A stretch of 33,200 nt of DNA from Acidimicrobiaceae bacterium (GCA_002698945.1 NZZV01000125.1:1-33200), one strand, 5' to 3'; positions 6,693-17,036 are shown, counted from the first letter of the stretch. Made by a program: numbers and translations. The notes: a model not told the origin generated them from the letters alone.

Positions 6693-7445
6693 GTGGGGTC
6701 GCGTCGGCGGCTCGATGCCGAACTCGTTCGTCGCGACCTCGCATCGAGCCGAGCGACCGCGCAGCAGCTGATCGACGCCAAACGAGTGCGGGTGAACGGC
6801 GCCATCGCCGAGAAGGCGACACGGCAGGTCGCGCCCGGCGATCAACTCGTCGTCGACGGCCCGCCGCCGCGCTTCGTCGGACGGGGTGCGCTCAAGCTCG
6901 ACCACGCGCTCGACGAGTTCGGGATCGACGTCGACGGTCTGCGAGCGCTCGACGCCGGGGCGTCGACCGGTGGGTTCACCGATGTGCTCCTCCAGCGCGG
7001 TGCCGACCACGTCGTCGCCGTCGACGTCGGGCACGGCCAGCTCCACGAGAAGCTGGTCGCCGACGAGCGCGTCACCAACCTCGAACGCACCAACGTCCGG
7101 CACATCGACCTCGATGTCATCGACGGTCCGGTCGACATCGTGGTCGGCGACCTGTCGTTCATCTCGTTGCGCCTGGTCATCGCGCCGCTGGCCGCCGTGT
7201 GCCAGCCTGGTGCCCCGATGGTGCTCCTGGTGAAACCCCAGTTCGAGGCAGGTCGATCCGAGGTCAGCCGCGGGCGCGGCGTGATCACCGACCCGGACGT
7301 GCACGAGCGCGTGCGCACCGAGGTCTCGGCGGCGTTCGACCAGTGCGGGTGTGAGGTCGTTGCCTGGACCGACTCGCCGATCACCGGCGCCGACGGCAAC
7401 CGGGAGTTCCTCGTCCACGCACGAGCACCTGGGGCCGCATCGTGA
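6693..7445 (+). CDS. tlyA: TlyA family rRNA 2'-O-methyltransferase
   Basis: A 250-residue protein with an N-terminal S4 RNA-binding domain (about 3-60; RLDAELVRRDLASSR, AKRVRVNG) and an FtsJ-type Rossmann methyltransferase (DAGASTGGF 87-95 binds SAM). The K-D-K-E catalytic residues have good candidates in RGALKLDHAL (K68), VVGDLSF, LVKPQFE and the final NREFLVHA. In mycobacteria TlyA methylates 16S rRNA C1409 and 23S rRNA C1920, and its loss gives capreomycin resistance. GTG 6693 is 6 nt after the upstream stop, with GGGAG at 6678-6682. The gene overlaps nadK by 4 nt (GTGA), implying coupling. Confidence 0.93.
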   Translation: MGSRRRLDAELVRRDLASSRATAQQLIDAKRVRVNGAIAEKATRQVAPGDQLVVDGPPPRFVGRGALKLDHALDEFGIDVDGLRALDAGASTGGFTDVLLQRGADHVVAVDVGHGQLHEKLVADERVTNLERTNVRHIDLDVIDGPVDIVVGDLSFISLRLVIAPLAAVCQPGAPMVLLVKPQFEAGRSEVSRGRGVITDPDVHERVRTEVSAAFDQCGCEVVAWTDSPITGADGNREFLVHARAPGAAS

Positions 7446-8305
7446 TCCGGGTGGCCGTGGTGGCTCACCACACCCACGCCGCAGCTCAGGCGCTCGCGGT
7501 CGACACCATCGAGTGGTTGCGCTCCAACGGGGACGAGGCCTGGGTGCCGTCCGCCGACGCCGACGCCGCTGGGCTCGACGCGCTGGCCGACGATCGGGTC
7601 GCCGCCGACGCCGACCTGGTGCTCAGCCTGGGCGGAGACGGCACGATGCTGCACAGCGTGCACCTGCTCGACGGCGCACCGGTGCCGTTGCTCGGCGTGA
7701 ACCTCGGTCGACTCGGTTATCTGACCGAGATCGAGGTCGACGGGGTGCGTGACGCCCTCGTGCGGTTCGCGGTCGGCGCCGAGCACGGTTCGTGGACACT
7801 CGACGAACGGATGATGCTCGACGTCGAGGCGATCGACGCCGACGGTCGATCGGTCGGCACCTGGCGCGCGCTCAACGAGGGCGTGGTCGAAAAACAGGTG
7901 TCGGGTCACACCGTCCACCTGTTGGTCCGCATCGACGGCGAGGCCTTCACGTCCTACGCCGCCGACGGCCTCATCGTCAGCACCCCGACGGGTTCGACGG
8001 CGTACTCGTTGTCGGCCCGCGGGCCGGTCGTGTCGCCCAAACACCGCGCCCTGCTCGTGACGCCGGTTGCACCCCACATGCTCTTCGACCGGAGCCTGGT
8101 GCTCGATCCGTCGGAGACCGTCGAGATCGAGGTACTCGACGGGAACACCGCCTCGGTGGCGGTCGACGGCCGGGCGACGTGTTCGTTGTCCGGTGGCGCG
8201 AAGGTGACGTGTCGTCCGTCGGTGGCGACCGCCCGGTTCGTCCGCTTCGGTGAGCACCACTACCACCAGGTCCTCAAGGCCAAGTTCGGCCTGCTCGACC
8301 GCTGA
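7442..8305 (+). CDS. nadK: NAD kinase
   Basis: A 287-residue ATP/polyphosphate-NAD kinase that makes NADP from NAD in the cytosol. GGDGT at 64-68 is the catalytic phosphate-binding motif, followed by LLGVNLGRLGYLTE and the NAD-binding LNEGVV; STPTGSTAYSLSARGPVV and the ATPVAPH-like TPVAPHML complete the family pattern. The start GTG 7442 overlaps the tlyA stop by 4 nt. The tlyA-nadK-recN order is the same as Rv1694-Rv1696 in M. tuberculosis. The stop codon begins a 12-bp tandem repeat that supplies two more in-frame TGA codons. Confidence 0.95.
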   Translation: MIRVAVVAHHTHAAAQALAVDTIEWLRSNGDEAWVPSADADAAGLDALADDRVAADADLVLSLGGDGTMLHSVHLLDGAPVPLLGVNLGRLGYLTEIEVDGVRDALVRFAVGAEHGSWTLDERMMLDVEAIDADGRSVGTWRALNEGVVEKQVSGHTVHLLVRIDGEAFTSYAADGLIVSTPTGSTAYSLSARGPVVSPKHRALLVTPVAPHMLFDRSLVLDPSETVEIEVLDGNTASVAVDGRATCSLSGGAKVTCRPSVATARFVRFGEHHYHQVLKAKFGLLDR

Positions 8306-8337
8306 TTCGACCCCTGACTCGTTCCCTGACTCGTCCC
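8302..8337 (+). repeat. Three 12-bp tandem repeats carrying successive in-frame TGA stops
   Basis: Units CTGATTCGACCC (8302-8313), CTGACTCGTTCC (8314-8325) and CTGACTCGTCCC (8326-8337) follow one another, and a partial unit comes next. The period is a multiple of three, so TGA recurs in the nadK frame at 8303, 8315 and 8327. This is probably slippage of the 3' end of nadK. Confidence 0.8.
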
Positions 8338-8424
8338 CTGTCCCGACCGGCCGACGCGCCTGGTCCGAGTCGTTTCGTCTCGTACATCCGTTCGATCGCG
8401 ACACCCATCGGGTAGAACTGGGGT

Positions 8425-10068
8425 GTGCTCGTCGAACTGCACATCGAGAATCTCGGCGTCATCGAACGTGCCGACCTCACGTTCGGGCCGCACATGACCG
8501 CGCTGACGGGTGAGACCGGCGCCGGCAAGACCATGCTGATCGAGGCGATCGGCCTGCTCGTCGGCGGCCGCGCCGACTCGACGGTGGTGCGCACCTGCGC
8601 CGATGAGGCCCGCGTCGACGGACGCTTCGACCTCGGCGACGGTGAGGTGGTCCTGAGTCGGGTGATCCCCGCCGACGGACGATCGAGGGCGTACGTCGAC
8701 GGACGACCCGCGACGGCCGCGACCCTCGCCGAACGTGCCCGATCGCTCGTCGACCTGCACGGCCAGCACGCACACCAGAGCCTGATGTCGCCCGTCGAAC
8801 AGCGCGGCACCCTCGACCGGTTCGGCGCCGTCGATCTCGGCCCGCTGCGCGCGGCCCGGGCCCGGCTGACGGAGATCGAAGCCGAACTGGCCACCTTGGG
8901 CGGCGACGAACGGGCCCGTGCCCGCGAGATCGACCTGCTGCGGTATCAGGTCGACGAGCTCGACCGCGCCGCGGTCGTCGACGCCGACGAGGACGCTCGG
9001 TTGGCGAGCGAGGAGTCGTTGCTGGCCGACGCCCAGGGCCACCGACTGGCGGGGGAGGGGGCGATCGAGGCGCTCCGCGGCGACGAGGGCGGCGTCGACG
9101 CACTCGTCTCGGCCGCCCGACGCTTGCTCGACGAGCGAGCACCGTTCGCAACCATCGCCGCCCGACTCGACGCCGCGATCGCCGAGCTCGACGACATCGC
9201 CGGCGAACTCCGAGAGCTCACCGAACACATCGACGAAGACCCCGAACGACTGGCGGAGATCCGTGAGCGGCGCCAGCTACTGCTCGACCTTCGGCGCAAG
9301 TACGGCGAGTCGCTCGCCGACGTGATGGCGTATCACGCCGAGGCCGACGATCGATTGCGCGAACTGCTCGACTACGACCGACGGGCCGCCGAACTCGACG
9401 GCCAACGCGACGACGCCCGGGCGAGCGTCGAGGCGGCGGCGCGCGAGGTGTGTGCGGCCCGACGTGCCGCAGCGCCACGACTGGCGACGGCGATCGAGGA
9501 GCAGCTTCGGTCGCTCGCGCTCCCCGATGCCGCCGTCGCGATCGAGGTCGGGGTCGGCGCCGACGGTGCGGACGATGTCGACGACCTGGCGGGTGACGGT
9601 GTCCGGTTCCTGTTCTCGGCCAACCCCGGTTCCCCGGTGCTCCCGTTGCAGCGTGTGGCGTCGGGTGGCGAGTTGTCGCGGACCATGCTGGCGCTCCGGC
9701 TCGTCCTGAGCGCCGGCGGTGGCGACGACGCCGTGAGCACCCTGGTGTTCGACGAGGTCGACGCCGGTATCGGTGGCTCGGCTGCCACCGCCGTCGGACG
9801 AGCACTGGCGCAACTCGGACGGGCCCATCAGGTGCTCGTCGTCACCCACCTGGCGCAGGTCGCCGGACATGCGAGTGAACAGTTCGTCGTGCGCAAGGAC
9901 GTGCGTGGCGGGTCGACGTTCACCGATGTGACGGCGGTGCGCGCCGACGACCGCGTCGACGAACTCGCCCGCATGCTGAGCGGGTCGGTCACCTCCGCCG
10001 CTCGCGACGCCGCCGACGAACTCCTCGCCGACGGACGCCACCCCGACGAAACGACACGGTCACGGTGA
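8425..10068 (+). CDS. recN: DNA repair protein RecN, SMC-like ATPase
   Basis: A 547-residue SMC-family ATPase acting early in double-strand break repair. It has Walker A GETGAGKT (29-36), a Q-loop region LVDLHGQHAHQSL, long coiled-coil arms (about 150-370, rich in Glu/Arg/Leu/Ala), the ABC signature ASGGELSR and Walker B TLVFDEVDAGIGG, then VTHLAQVA with the H-loop. Length is normal for RecN. The GTG start at 8425 has no ribosome binding site; a near-consensus hexamer TAGAAC (8413-8418) ends 6 nt before it, so a leaderless mRNA is possible. A 15-bp palindrome covers the stop codon. Confidence 0.95.
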   Translation: MLVELHIENLGVIERADLTFGPHMTALTGETGAGKTMLIEAIGLLVGGRADSTVVRTCADEARVDGRFDLGDGEVVLSRVIPADGRSRAYVDGRPATAATLAERARSLVDLHGQHAHQSLMSPVEQRGTLDRFGAVDLGPLRAARARLTEIEAELATLGGDERARAREIDLLRYQVDELDRAAVVDADEDARLASEESLLADAQGHRLAGEGAIEALRGDEGGVDALVSAARRLLDERAPFATIAARLDAAIAELDDIAGELRELTEHIDEDPERLAEIRERRQLLLDLRRKYGESLADVMAYHAEADDRLRELLDYDRRAAELDGQRDDARASVEAAAREVCAARRAAAPRLATAIEEQLRSLALPDAAVAIEVGVGADGADDVDDLAGDGVRFLFSANPGSPVLPLQRVASGGELSRTMLALRLVLSAGGGDDAVSTLVFDEVDAGIGGSAATAVGRALAQLGRAHQVLVVTHLAQVAGHASEQFVVRKDVRGGSTFTDVTAVRADDRVDELARMLSGSVTSAARDAADELLADGRHPDETTRSR

Positions 10069-10071
10069 CCG
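10057..10071. other. 15-bp palindrome over recN stop codon
   Basis: CGGTCAC (10057-10063), a central G, and GTGACCG (10065-10071) are perfectly symmetric and include the recN TGA at 10066-10068. As RNA it can form a 6-bp stem with a 3-nt loop; as DNA it could be an operator. No T-run follows, so a terminator role is uncertain. Confidence 0.5.
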
Positions 10072-10146
10072 CATGACCGGCCGTGGCGTGACCGAAAACC
10101 TGCCGCTCGGTCGCGCACATCCGCGCGACGTGAGGCGCCCGCGGGA

Positions 10147-11881
<1,735 letters not shown>

Positions 11882-11943
11882 ACGCTCGACGGTCCCGGGA
11901 CGATTGCCTACGACGCCCGCCCGGCGTCTGCCACGATGGCCCC

Positions 11944-12510
11944 ATGAGCGACCACGGCTTCACGCACCTCGACGATCGGCAGGTGCATCAGGGACACGTC
12001 TGGAACGTCGCCGTCGCACGCTTCTCCGCGCCGGACGGAACGGTCTTCGAGCGCGACATCGTCCGGTCGCCCGGCGCCGTCGCCGTCGTCCCGGTGATCT
12101 TCGACGCCGAGGGCCAGCCGTCGGTCGTCCTGGTGTGTCAGTACCGTCCGCCCTACGAACGCGAGATCATCGAGATCCCGGCCGGGATGCGCGACGTCGC
12201 GGACGAGCCGGCGGAGGACACCGGGCGCCGGGAGTTGGTGGAGGAGGCCGGACTTCGCGCCACCGAGATGCTGCACCTCATCGACATGCTCCCCTCACCG
12301 GGGATGACCGATTCGGTCTGCTCGATCTTCCTCGCGACGGGCTGCGAACCCGCCGATCATGATCGACACGGCCCGGAGGAGGAGGCGATGGAGATCCTCC
12401 ACGTGCCACTCGACGAGGCGTTGTCGATGATCGACGCCGGTGACATCGTCGACGCGAAGAGTGTGTGCGGCCTCTTCGCGGCGCACCGCCGTCTCACGTC
12501 GCAGGGATGA
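11944..12510 (+). CDS. Nudix hydrolase, probable ADP-ribose pyrophosphatase
   Basis: A 188-residue Nudix protein. The box runs from G81 to L104 (GMRDVADE, then RRELVEEAGL), with the E-box glutamates EE that hold the metal. The upstream VLVCQYRPPYEREIIEIPAG is characteristic of ADP-ribose pyrophosphatases, which hydrolyse ADP-ribose to AMP and ribose 5-phosphate. The syntenic mycobacterial gene, Rv1700, is such an enzyme. ATG 11944 has no ribosome binding site; CACGAT ends 6 nt upstream and differs from the TACGAT -10 seen elsewhere only in the first base. It is 1 nt from xerD, so the two are probably co-transcribed. Confidence 0.87.
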   Translation: MSDHGFTHLDDRQVHQGHVWNVAVARFSAPDGTVFERDIVRSPGAVAVVPVIFDAEGQPSVVLVCQYRPPYEREIIEIPAGMRDVADEPAEDTGRRELVEEAGLRATEMLHLIDMLPSPGMTDSVCSIFLATGCEPADHDRHGPEEEAMEILHVPLDEALSMIDAGDIVDAKSVCGLFAAHRRLTSQG

Positions 12511-12511
12511 C

Positions 12512-13459
12512 GTGCCGCTCCCGGATGCGCCCATCGAGTTGCCACTCGAGGCCGAGGAGTTCCTCGTGTGGCTGGCGGCCGAGCGCGGCCGAGCGCGCAA
12601 CACGGTGGCCGCGTACCGCCGTGATCTGATCGGATACCACGACTGGTTGTCGGCGCGCGGCAGTGATCTGGCGAGCGTCGCTCACGACGACTTGGTCGAC
12701 TGGGTCGCCGACCAGCGGGCGTCCGAGGCAGCGGCATCGACGACCGCACGCCGCCTGGCGGCGATCCGATCGCTGCACCGATTCCTGGTCACCGAACAGT
12801 TCCGTCCCGACGACCCCACCGCACGGCTCGACGGTGTCCGCACCCCGTCCGGCATCCCGAAGCCGCTCACGGAGTCCGATGTCACCAGCCTGCTCGACGC
12901 GGTGACGGGCGCCGACCCCCTCGGCCGTCGCGACCGGGCCTTGCTCGAGCTGATGTACGCAACGGGCGCTCGTGTCGCCGAGATCGTCGGCCTGTCCGTC
13001 GGCGACGTCGACTTCGACCACCGAATGGCGCGGTTGTACGGCAAGGGCAGCAAGGAACGGCTGGTGCCCTACGGCGGTGCTGCTGCCCGCGCGCTCGACG
13101 ATTGGTTCGCGCCCTCGGGCCGGGCCGCGCTCGTCCCCGCGCGGTGGAAGCGACGTGACGACGCCGAAGCCGTGTTCCTCAACCAGCGCGGCGGCCGTCT
13201 CAGCCGCCAGGGCGTGTGGCTGATCATCAAGAAGTACGGACGGTTGGCCGGCATCACCGCCGAGCTCTCACCGCACGTGTTGCGCCATTCGTGCGCCACG
13301 CACCTGCTCGACCACGGGGCCGACCTGCGTATCGTGCAAGAGATGCTCGGACACGCCTCGATCTCGACCACGCAGGTGTACACCCGTGTGAGCCAGGAAC
13401 GGTTGTGGGACGTCTACTGCTCGGCGCATCCACGGGCCGTCTCCCGGAGCCGGTCGTGA
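12512..13459 (+). CDS. xerD: Tyrosine recombinase XerD
   Basis: A 315-residue site-specific recombinase for resolving chromosome dimers at dif with XerC and FtsK. The N-terminal SAM-like DNA-binding domain (about 10-90) contains FLVWLAAERGRARNTVAAYRRDL. The catalytic set is complete: R154 (GARVAEIVGL), the lysine in YGKGSKERLVP, H255 and R258 (HVLRHSCATHLL), H281 (LGHASIST) and the nucleophile Y290 (TTQVYTRVS). XerD is preferred over XerC because of its position after pyrG and the Nudix gene. GTG 12512 lies 1 nt after the Nudix stop, with GCAGGGA at 12501-12507; the reading frame is open further upstream only through the Nudix gene. Confidence 0.93.
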   Translation: MPLPDAPIELPLEAEEFLVWLAAERGRARNTVAAYRRDLIGYHDWLSARGSDLASVAHDDLVDWVADQRASEAAASTTARRLAAIRSLHRFLVTEQFRPDDPTARLDGVRTPSGIPKPLTESDVTSLLDAVTGADPLGRRDRALLELMYATGARVAEIVGLSVGDVDFDHRMARLYGKGSKERLVPYGGAAARALDDWFAPSGRAALVPARWKRRDDAEAVFLNQRGGRLSRQGVWLIIKKYGRLAGITAELSPHVLRHSCATHLLDHGADLRIVQEMLGHASISTTQVYTRVSQERLWDVYCSAHPRAVSRSRS

Positions 13460-13917
13460 GCAAGCCTCGGCACCTGCTCACCCACCCGCATCACCTGGTG
13501 GCCCGCTTCGTCGGATCACTGTCGTCGAAGCCGCCCGACCCCGCCGACGACGCCTGGGCGCTGACACAGCTGCTGCCCGGCGAGCAGCAACTCTGGCATC
13601 GCATGTCGAACCAGGACCGACGTCATTCGATCACGGTCGCCCGTCGGTTCGTCGACGCCCGCCCGGCGTCGACGCGAGCCGAGGTCGCCGGCGCGCTGCT
13701 CCACGACGTCGGCAAGATCGAGTGTGGTCTGGGCACCTGGGGACGGGTCGCCGCCTCCGTCGTCGGCGGACGCACCGAACGGTTCCGCTGTTATCAGGAT
13801 CATGAACGGATCGGCGCCGAACTGGCCGCCACCGTCGGCAGCGATCCGGCGACCGTCGACCTGATCGCCGAGCGCGGCCCCGCCTTCGAGACCCTCCACG
13901 CCTGCGACCGCGCCTGA
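13456..13917 (+). CDS. HD domain protein, possible phosphohydrolase
   Basis: A 153-residue protein with an HD metal-binding signature: H57 in RRHSITVARRF, H83-D84 in ALLHDVGKIECGLGTWGR, and a later HERIGAELA. HD proteins hydrolyse phosphate mono- or diesters of nucleotides or second messengers, and this one has no fused domain to indicate its substrate. GTG 13456 overlaps the xerD stop by 4 nt, so translation is probably coupled to XerD. The stop codon sits within an inverted repeat shared with the convergent MATE gene. Confidence 0.8.
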   Translation: MSKPRHLLTHPHHLVARFVGSLSSKPPDPADDAWALTQLLPGEQQLWHRMSNQDRRHSITVARRFVDARPASTRAEVAGALLHDVGKIECGLGTWGRVAASVVGGRTERFRCYQDHERIGAELAATVGSDPATVDLIAERGPAFETLHACDRA

Positions 13918-13951
13918 CCCCGCGGCTTGACCCGCGGCTGCCGGGGTCAGG
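13913..13951. terminator. Bidirectional hairpin terminator between convergent genes
   Basis: CCTGACCCCG (13913-13922) and CGGGGTCAGG (13942-13951) form a perfect 10-bp stem. Inside it CGCGG (13921-13925) can pair with CCGCG (13932-13936) as an alternative inner stem. Each arm contains one of the two stop codons: TGA 13915-13917 of the HD gene, and the reverse complement of TCA 13947-13949 of the MATE gene. The symmetry suits termination from both sides. No T-runs are present. Confidence 0.6.
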
Positions 13952-15266
13952 TGGGGGAGGCGAGGACGTGGCGGGTGCGGCGGTCGTTGACGACCGCGCG
14001 CAGCACCATCCAGACGAGGAGGCCGCCCCAGATGCCGCTGATGCCGAGCGCCGGGGTGAGCAGGGTGAACACCGCGATCGGCACGACCGCCACCAGGTAC
14101 GCCAGTGCCGCCAGCCCGAGGAACCGGTAGTCACCGGCACCGATCAGGATGCCGTCGTGGGCGAACGCCACCGCGCCCGGGATCATCATCGCCGCGAGCC
14201 ACCAGAGTCCGACCATCGCGGTGTCGACCACCGCGGGATCGTCACTGAAAATCCGCGGGAGCAAGGGGGAGGTCGCCGCGATCAACCCGCCCAGCCCGAG
14301 ACCGACCACCACCGACAACACGACCGACCGGCGGGCGACGAAACGGGCCGCCTCGAGATCGCCACGCCCCTCCTCCTCGGCGACGAGGGTGTGCGCCGGC
14401 ACGGCGAACGCGTCGAGCACCAGCGCGAGGAAGATGAACATGCTGTTCACGATCTGGTGGGCGGCGAGCGTCTCGTCGTCGATGCGGGCGGCGATCGTGG
14501 TCGCCCCGGCGAACACCGCGAGCATCGAGCCGACCCGCAGCAGGAGGTGCTTGCCGGCCGACATCAGCGGCGCCATCCGCTCTCGGCTCGGTCGACGTAC
14601 TTCGGCGGCGCGCATGCGTGACCGCAGCATCCACAGGAACGTCAGCGCTGCGCCCACCTGGGCGATCACGGTCGACAACGCCGATCCGGCGACCCCCATG
14701 TCGAGCACGAACACGAAGACGAGCTCGATGACGAGGTTGGCGAGGTTGGCGCCGAGCAGGATCCAGAGCGGGGTGATGTAGTCGGCCTCGCCGCGGAACA
14801 CTCCCTGGGCCGCCAGCGTGACCAGGAAGAACGGCACCCCGAGTGCACTCCACGACAGGTAGGTCACCGCATGTTCCAGCACCTCGTCGTCCGCTCCGAG
14901 CAGGGACGCGACCGGTTCGGCGAACACCGCCAACGCCACGGCGATCGGCACGCCACACAGCACTGCGAGCCACAGGGCCTGGATCCCGACGTTGCCCGCT
15001 CCGGTCTGATCGCCGGCGCCGAGCCGGCGGGCGACGCGTTCGGTCGTGCCGTAGGTGAGGAAGTTCGATCCGGCGAAGACGAACGACAGCACGGTCGCCG
15101 CGATCGCGAGGCCCGCGAGTTGCTGGGTGCCGAGTCGACCGACGATCGCGGTGTCGACCAGGACGTAGACGGGCTCGACCGCGAGCGAACCGAGTGCTGG
15201 GACCGCGAGCGAGACGATCCGACGGTTCAACCGGCGTTCGGCGTCGACGCCGGTCGGCGCCGTCAC
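13947..15266 (-). CDS. MATE family efflux transporter (DinF-like)
   Basis: A 439-residue polytopic membrane protein with about 12 hydrophobic segments. IVSLAVPALGSLAVEPVYVLVDTAIVGRLGTQQLAGLAIAA, read in parts as AVPALGSLAVEP and VDTAIVGRLG, is the typical first-helix signature of the DinF branch of MATE transporters, which export drugs or metabolites by Na+ or H+ antiport. GTG 15266 is chosen because the family homology begins about 15 residues later; an in-frame GTG at 15302 is an alternative. The gene follows trpS on the minus strand with a gap of 49 nt or less and may be read through from it. Substrate cannot be inferred. Confidence 0.88.
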   Translation of the reverse strand: MTAPTGVDAERRLNRRIVSLAVPALGSLAVEPVYVLVDTAIVGRLGTQQLAGLAIAATVLSFVFAGSNFLTYGTTERVARRLGAGDQTGAGNVGIQALWLAVLCGVPIAVALAVFAEPVASLLGADDEVLEHAVTYLSWSALGVPFFLVTLAAQGVFRGEADYITPLWILLGANLANLVIELVFVFVLDMGVAGSALSTVIAQVGAALTFLWMLRSRMRAAEVRRPSRERMAPLMSAGKHLLLRVGSMLAVFAGATTIAARIDDETLAAHQIVNSMFIFLALVLDAFAVPAHTLVAEEEGRGDLEAARFVARRSVVLSVVVGLGLGGLIAATSPLLPRIFSDDPAVVDTAMVGLWWLAAMMIPGAVAFAHDGILIGAGDYRFLGLAALAYLVAVVPIAVFTLLTPALGISGIWGGLLVWMVLRAVVNDRRTRHVLASPT

Positions 15267-15315
15267 GTCGGGCGGCTCACGGCCGGACGGGACCGACGAC
15301 ACGACCCGCGACGCG

Positions 15316-16302
15316 TCACGGCCGGACGAGGCCGATGTGGTCGTATGCCCGCTGGAGCGTCGCCGACGCCACGACTCGCGCCCTGCCCGCACCGATCGAG
15401 AGGAGGCGTGCGAGTTCGCCCTTGTCGGCGATCAGCTCGCGGTAGCGAGCCTGGATCGGCTCGAGCAGCGCGACGATCGCCTCGCCCGTGTCGGCCTTGA
15501 GCGGACCGTACTGGGTGTAGTCCGCAGCGGCGTCCTGTGGGGACCGTCCCGTCGCGGCGGCCAGGATGTCGAGCAGGCCGGAGACCCCGGGCTTCGCGGC
15601 GACGTCGTAGCGGACCTCGCTGTCGGAGTCGGTGACCGCCCGCTTGAACTTCTTCATGATCGCCGTCGGATCGTCGAGCATCATGACGCAGCCGGCGTCG
15701 GTGGTTGCCGACTTCGACATCTTCGACGTCGGGTCCTGCAGGTCCATCACCCGGGCGCCGGCGGTCGGGATCACCGCGTCGGGGATCACGAAGGTGTCGC
15801 CGAAACGATGATTGAAGCGCAGGGCGATGTCGCGGGTGATCTCGATGTGCTGGCGCTGATCGTCACCGACGGGCACTTCGTTCGTGTCGTACAGCAAGAT
15901 GTCCGCGGCCTGGAGGGCCGGGTACGTGAACAGCCCGGCCGAGATGAACTTGCCCTCACGCTTGGCGGTCTTGTCCTTGAACTGGGTCATCCGCGACAGC
16001 TCGCCGTACGAGACGGTGCACTCCATCACCCAGCTCAGCTGGGAGTGCTCCGGGACGTGACTCTGGACGAAGACCGTCGCGACCTCCGGGTCGAGCCCGA
16101 TCGCGAACAGCATGGCGGCCAACTCGATGGTGGCTTCGCCGACCACGCCCGGCTCCTCGGCGATCGTGAGCGCGTGCAGGTCGACGATCCCGTGGAAGAC
16201 ATCCTTGTCGTGCTGATCGCGGACCCAGTTGCGCAGTGCTCCCAGGTAGTTGCCGAGGTGGACGGCGCCGGTCGGTTGGATGCAGGAGAGCACACGAGTC
16301 AC
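15316..16302 (-). CDS. trpS: Tryptophanyl-tRNA synthetase
   Basis: A 328-residue class I aminoacyl-tRNA synthetase that charges tRNA-Trp. The HIGH-type motif appears as PTGAVHLGNYLGAL (HLGN at 15-18) and the second signature as SKMSKS. VGDDQRQHIEITRDIA, the C-terminal YGPLKADTGEAIVALLEPIQARYREL and the compact size are as in bacterial TrpRS. GTG 16302 is supported by homology starting at RVLSCIQPTG and by a -10 hexamer 8 nt upstream. It lies 56 nt after the stop of the PQ-loop gene on the same strand but seems to have its own promoter. Confidence 0.96.
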   Translation of the reverse strand: MTRVLSCIQPTGAVHLGNYLGALRNWVRDQHDKDVFHGIVDLHALTIAEEPGVVGEATIELAAMLFAIGLDPEVATVFVQSHVPEHSQLSWVMECTVSYGELSRMTQFKDKTAKREGKFISAGLFTYPALQAADILLYDTNEVPVGDDQRQHIEITRDIALRFNHRFGDTFVIPDAVIPTAGARVMDLQDPTSKMSKSATTDAGCVMMLDDPTAIMKKFKRAVTDSDSEVRYDVAAKPGVSGLLDILAAATGRSPQDAAADYTQYGPLKADTGEAIVALLEPIQARYRELIADKGELARLLSIGAGRARVVASATLQRAYDHIGLVRP

Positions 16303-16310
16303 GGCGTGCG

Positions 16311-16316
16311 AGGCTA
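16311..16316 (-). promoter_or_regulatory. -10 hexamer TAGCCT, leaderless start of trpS
   Basis: Minus-strand TAGCCT (16316 down to 16311) is followed by 8 nt and GTG 16302, with no Shine-Dalgarno sequence in between. Confidence 0.55.
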
Positions 16317-16358
16317 CCCGCGGCTCGCACGGGCGACCGAGGTGGTTCCGGATGTCGA

Positions 16359-17036
16359 TCAGGCGGGGGAGAGCCCGAGGCCGTCGTAGGCGCCCTCGAC
16401 CGAACCGTCGTAGGTGCGATCGCGACGGGGTCGCCGAGCGGCGAGCCGGACGAGAACGAGCGTGGCCATGAACATGCCGCTCGCGGCGAGACTGAGCAAT
16501 CCGGCGTCGCCGCGACCGAGTCCGTAGATCCCCCACAGTGCCGCCTCGACGAAGGCGATGACCCAGGTGGCGAGCGAGACACCGCTCACGTCGACCGTCC
16601 GGTAGACCGTGACGACCGCGGGCGTCAACTGGACGCCGTAGAACACGCCGAGGGTGACGCCGGCGGCGACCCAGCCCTCGACGACGAGGACGACGGCGGG
16701 CACGACGAGGACGGCGGCAGCGCTGGTGAGCATGCGGGCGACGGCGGCGCCGACCGGCAGGTGTCCGTATCGACAGATGCCGGCGGCGATCGACAGATAC
16801 GCCAGGACCGAAACGACGCTGACCGGGACGATCCCGACGTCACCGGTGGCGAATCCGTACGGGATCCATGCTGCGTTGACGGCTGCCGACACCGCCGCCC
16901 AGGTCGGTGACACCCCCTCGACGCGCCGGCTGCGGAGCAGCTTGCGGGCCTGGGGGATCGCCATCGCACCGCCGAGCACGTTGGCGGCGATCACGACGAC
17001 GGTCAGGAGCTGCGGCGACATCAGCTGGATGGACAT
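16359..17036 (-). CDS. PQ-loop/SWEET-like membrane protein
   Basis: A 225-residue membrane protein of about seven helices with two PQ-loop-type repeats. The first is GGAMAIPQARKLLRSRRVEGVS followed by W-AA-NAAWIPYG, shown here in parts; the second is GVQLTPAVVTVYRTVDVSGVS followed by AALWGIYG. Tandem PQ-loops are found in SWEET sugar transporters and lysosomal amino-acid exporters, while bacterial SemiSWEETs have only one, so this is a full-length two-repeat form. The substrate is unknown. Three ATGs (17057, 17048, 17036) are in frame; 17036 is chosen because TATGCT ends 7 nt before it. It is divergent from the CGNR regulator gene, 84 bp away. Confidence 0.78.
   Translation of the reverse strand: MSIQLMSPQLLTVVVIAANVLGGAMAIPQARKLLRSRRVEGVSPTWAAVSAAVNAAWIPYGFATGDVGIVPVSVVSVLAYLSIAAGICRYGHLPVGAAVARMLTSAAAVLVVPAVVLVVEGWVAAGVTLGVFYGVQLTPAVVTVYRTVDVSGVSLATWVIAFVEAALWGIYGLGRGDAGLLSLAASGMFMATLVLVRLAARRPRRDRTYDGSVEGAYDGLGLSPA

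Noticed and set aside
5394-7418. Minus-strand open frame of about 670 codons opposite the HAD, phasin-like and tlyA genes
   Set aside because: It runs antisense to three genes with clear family motifs, has repetitive Leu/Gly/Arg composition over the lysine-codon repeat, and shows no recognisable domain. Long antisense frames are expected at this GC content.
15302-15302. Upstream GTG as the MATE start
   Set aside because: It adds 12 residues without homology and has no ribosome binding site. It remains possible, since the choice of 15266 also lacks a strong site.
16302-16536. N-terminal extension of TrpRS to 16536
   Set aside because: The added residues are Arg-rich and overlap the PQ-loop gene. 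The -10 hexamer and the start of homology both place the start at 16302.
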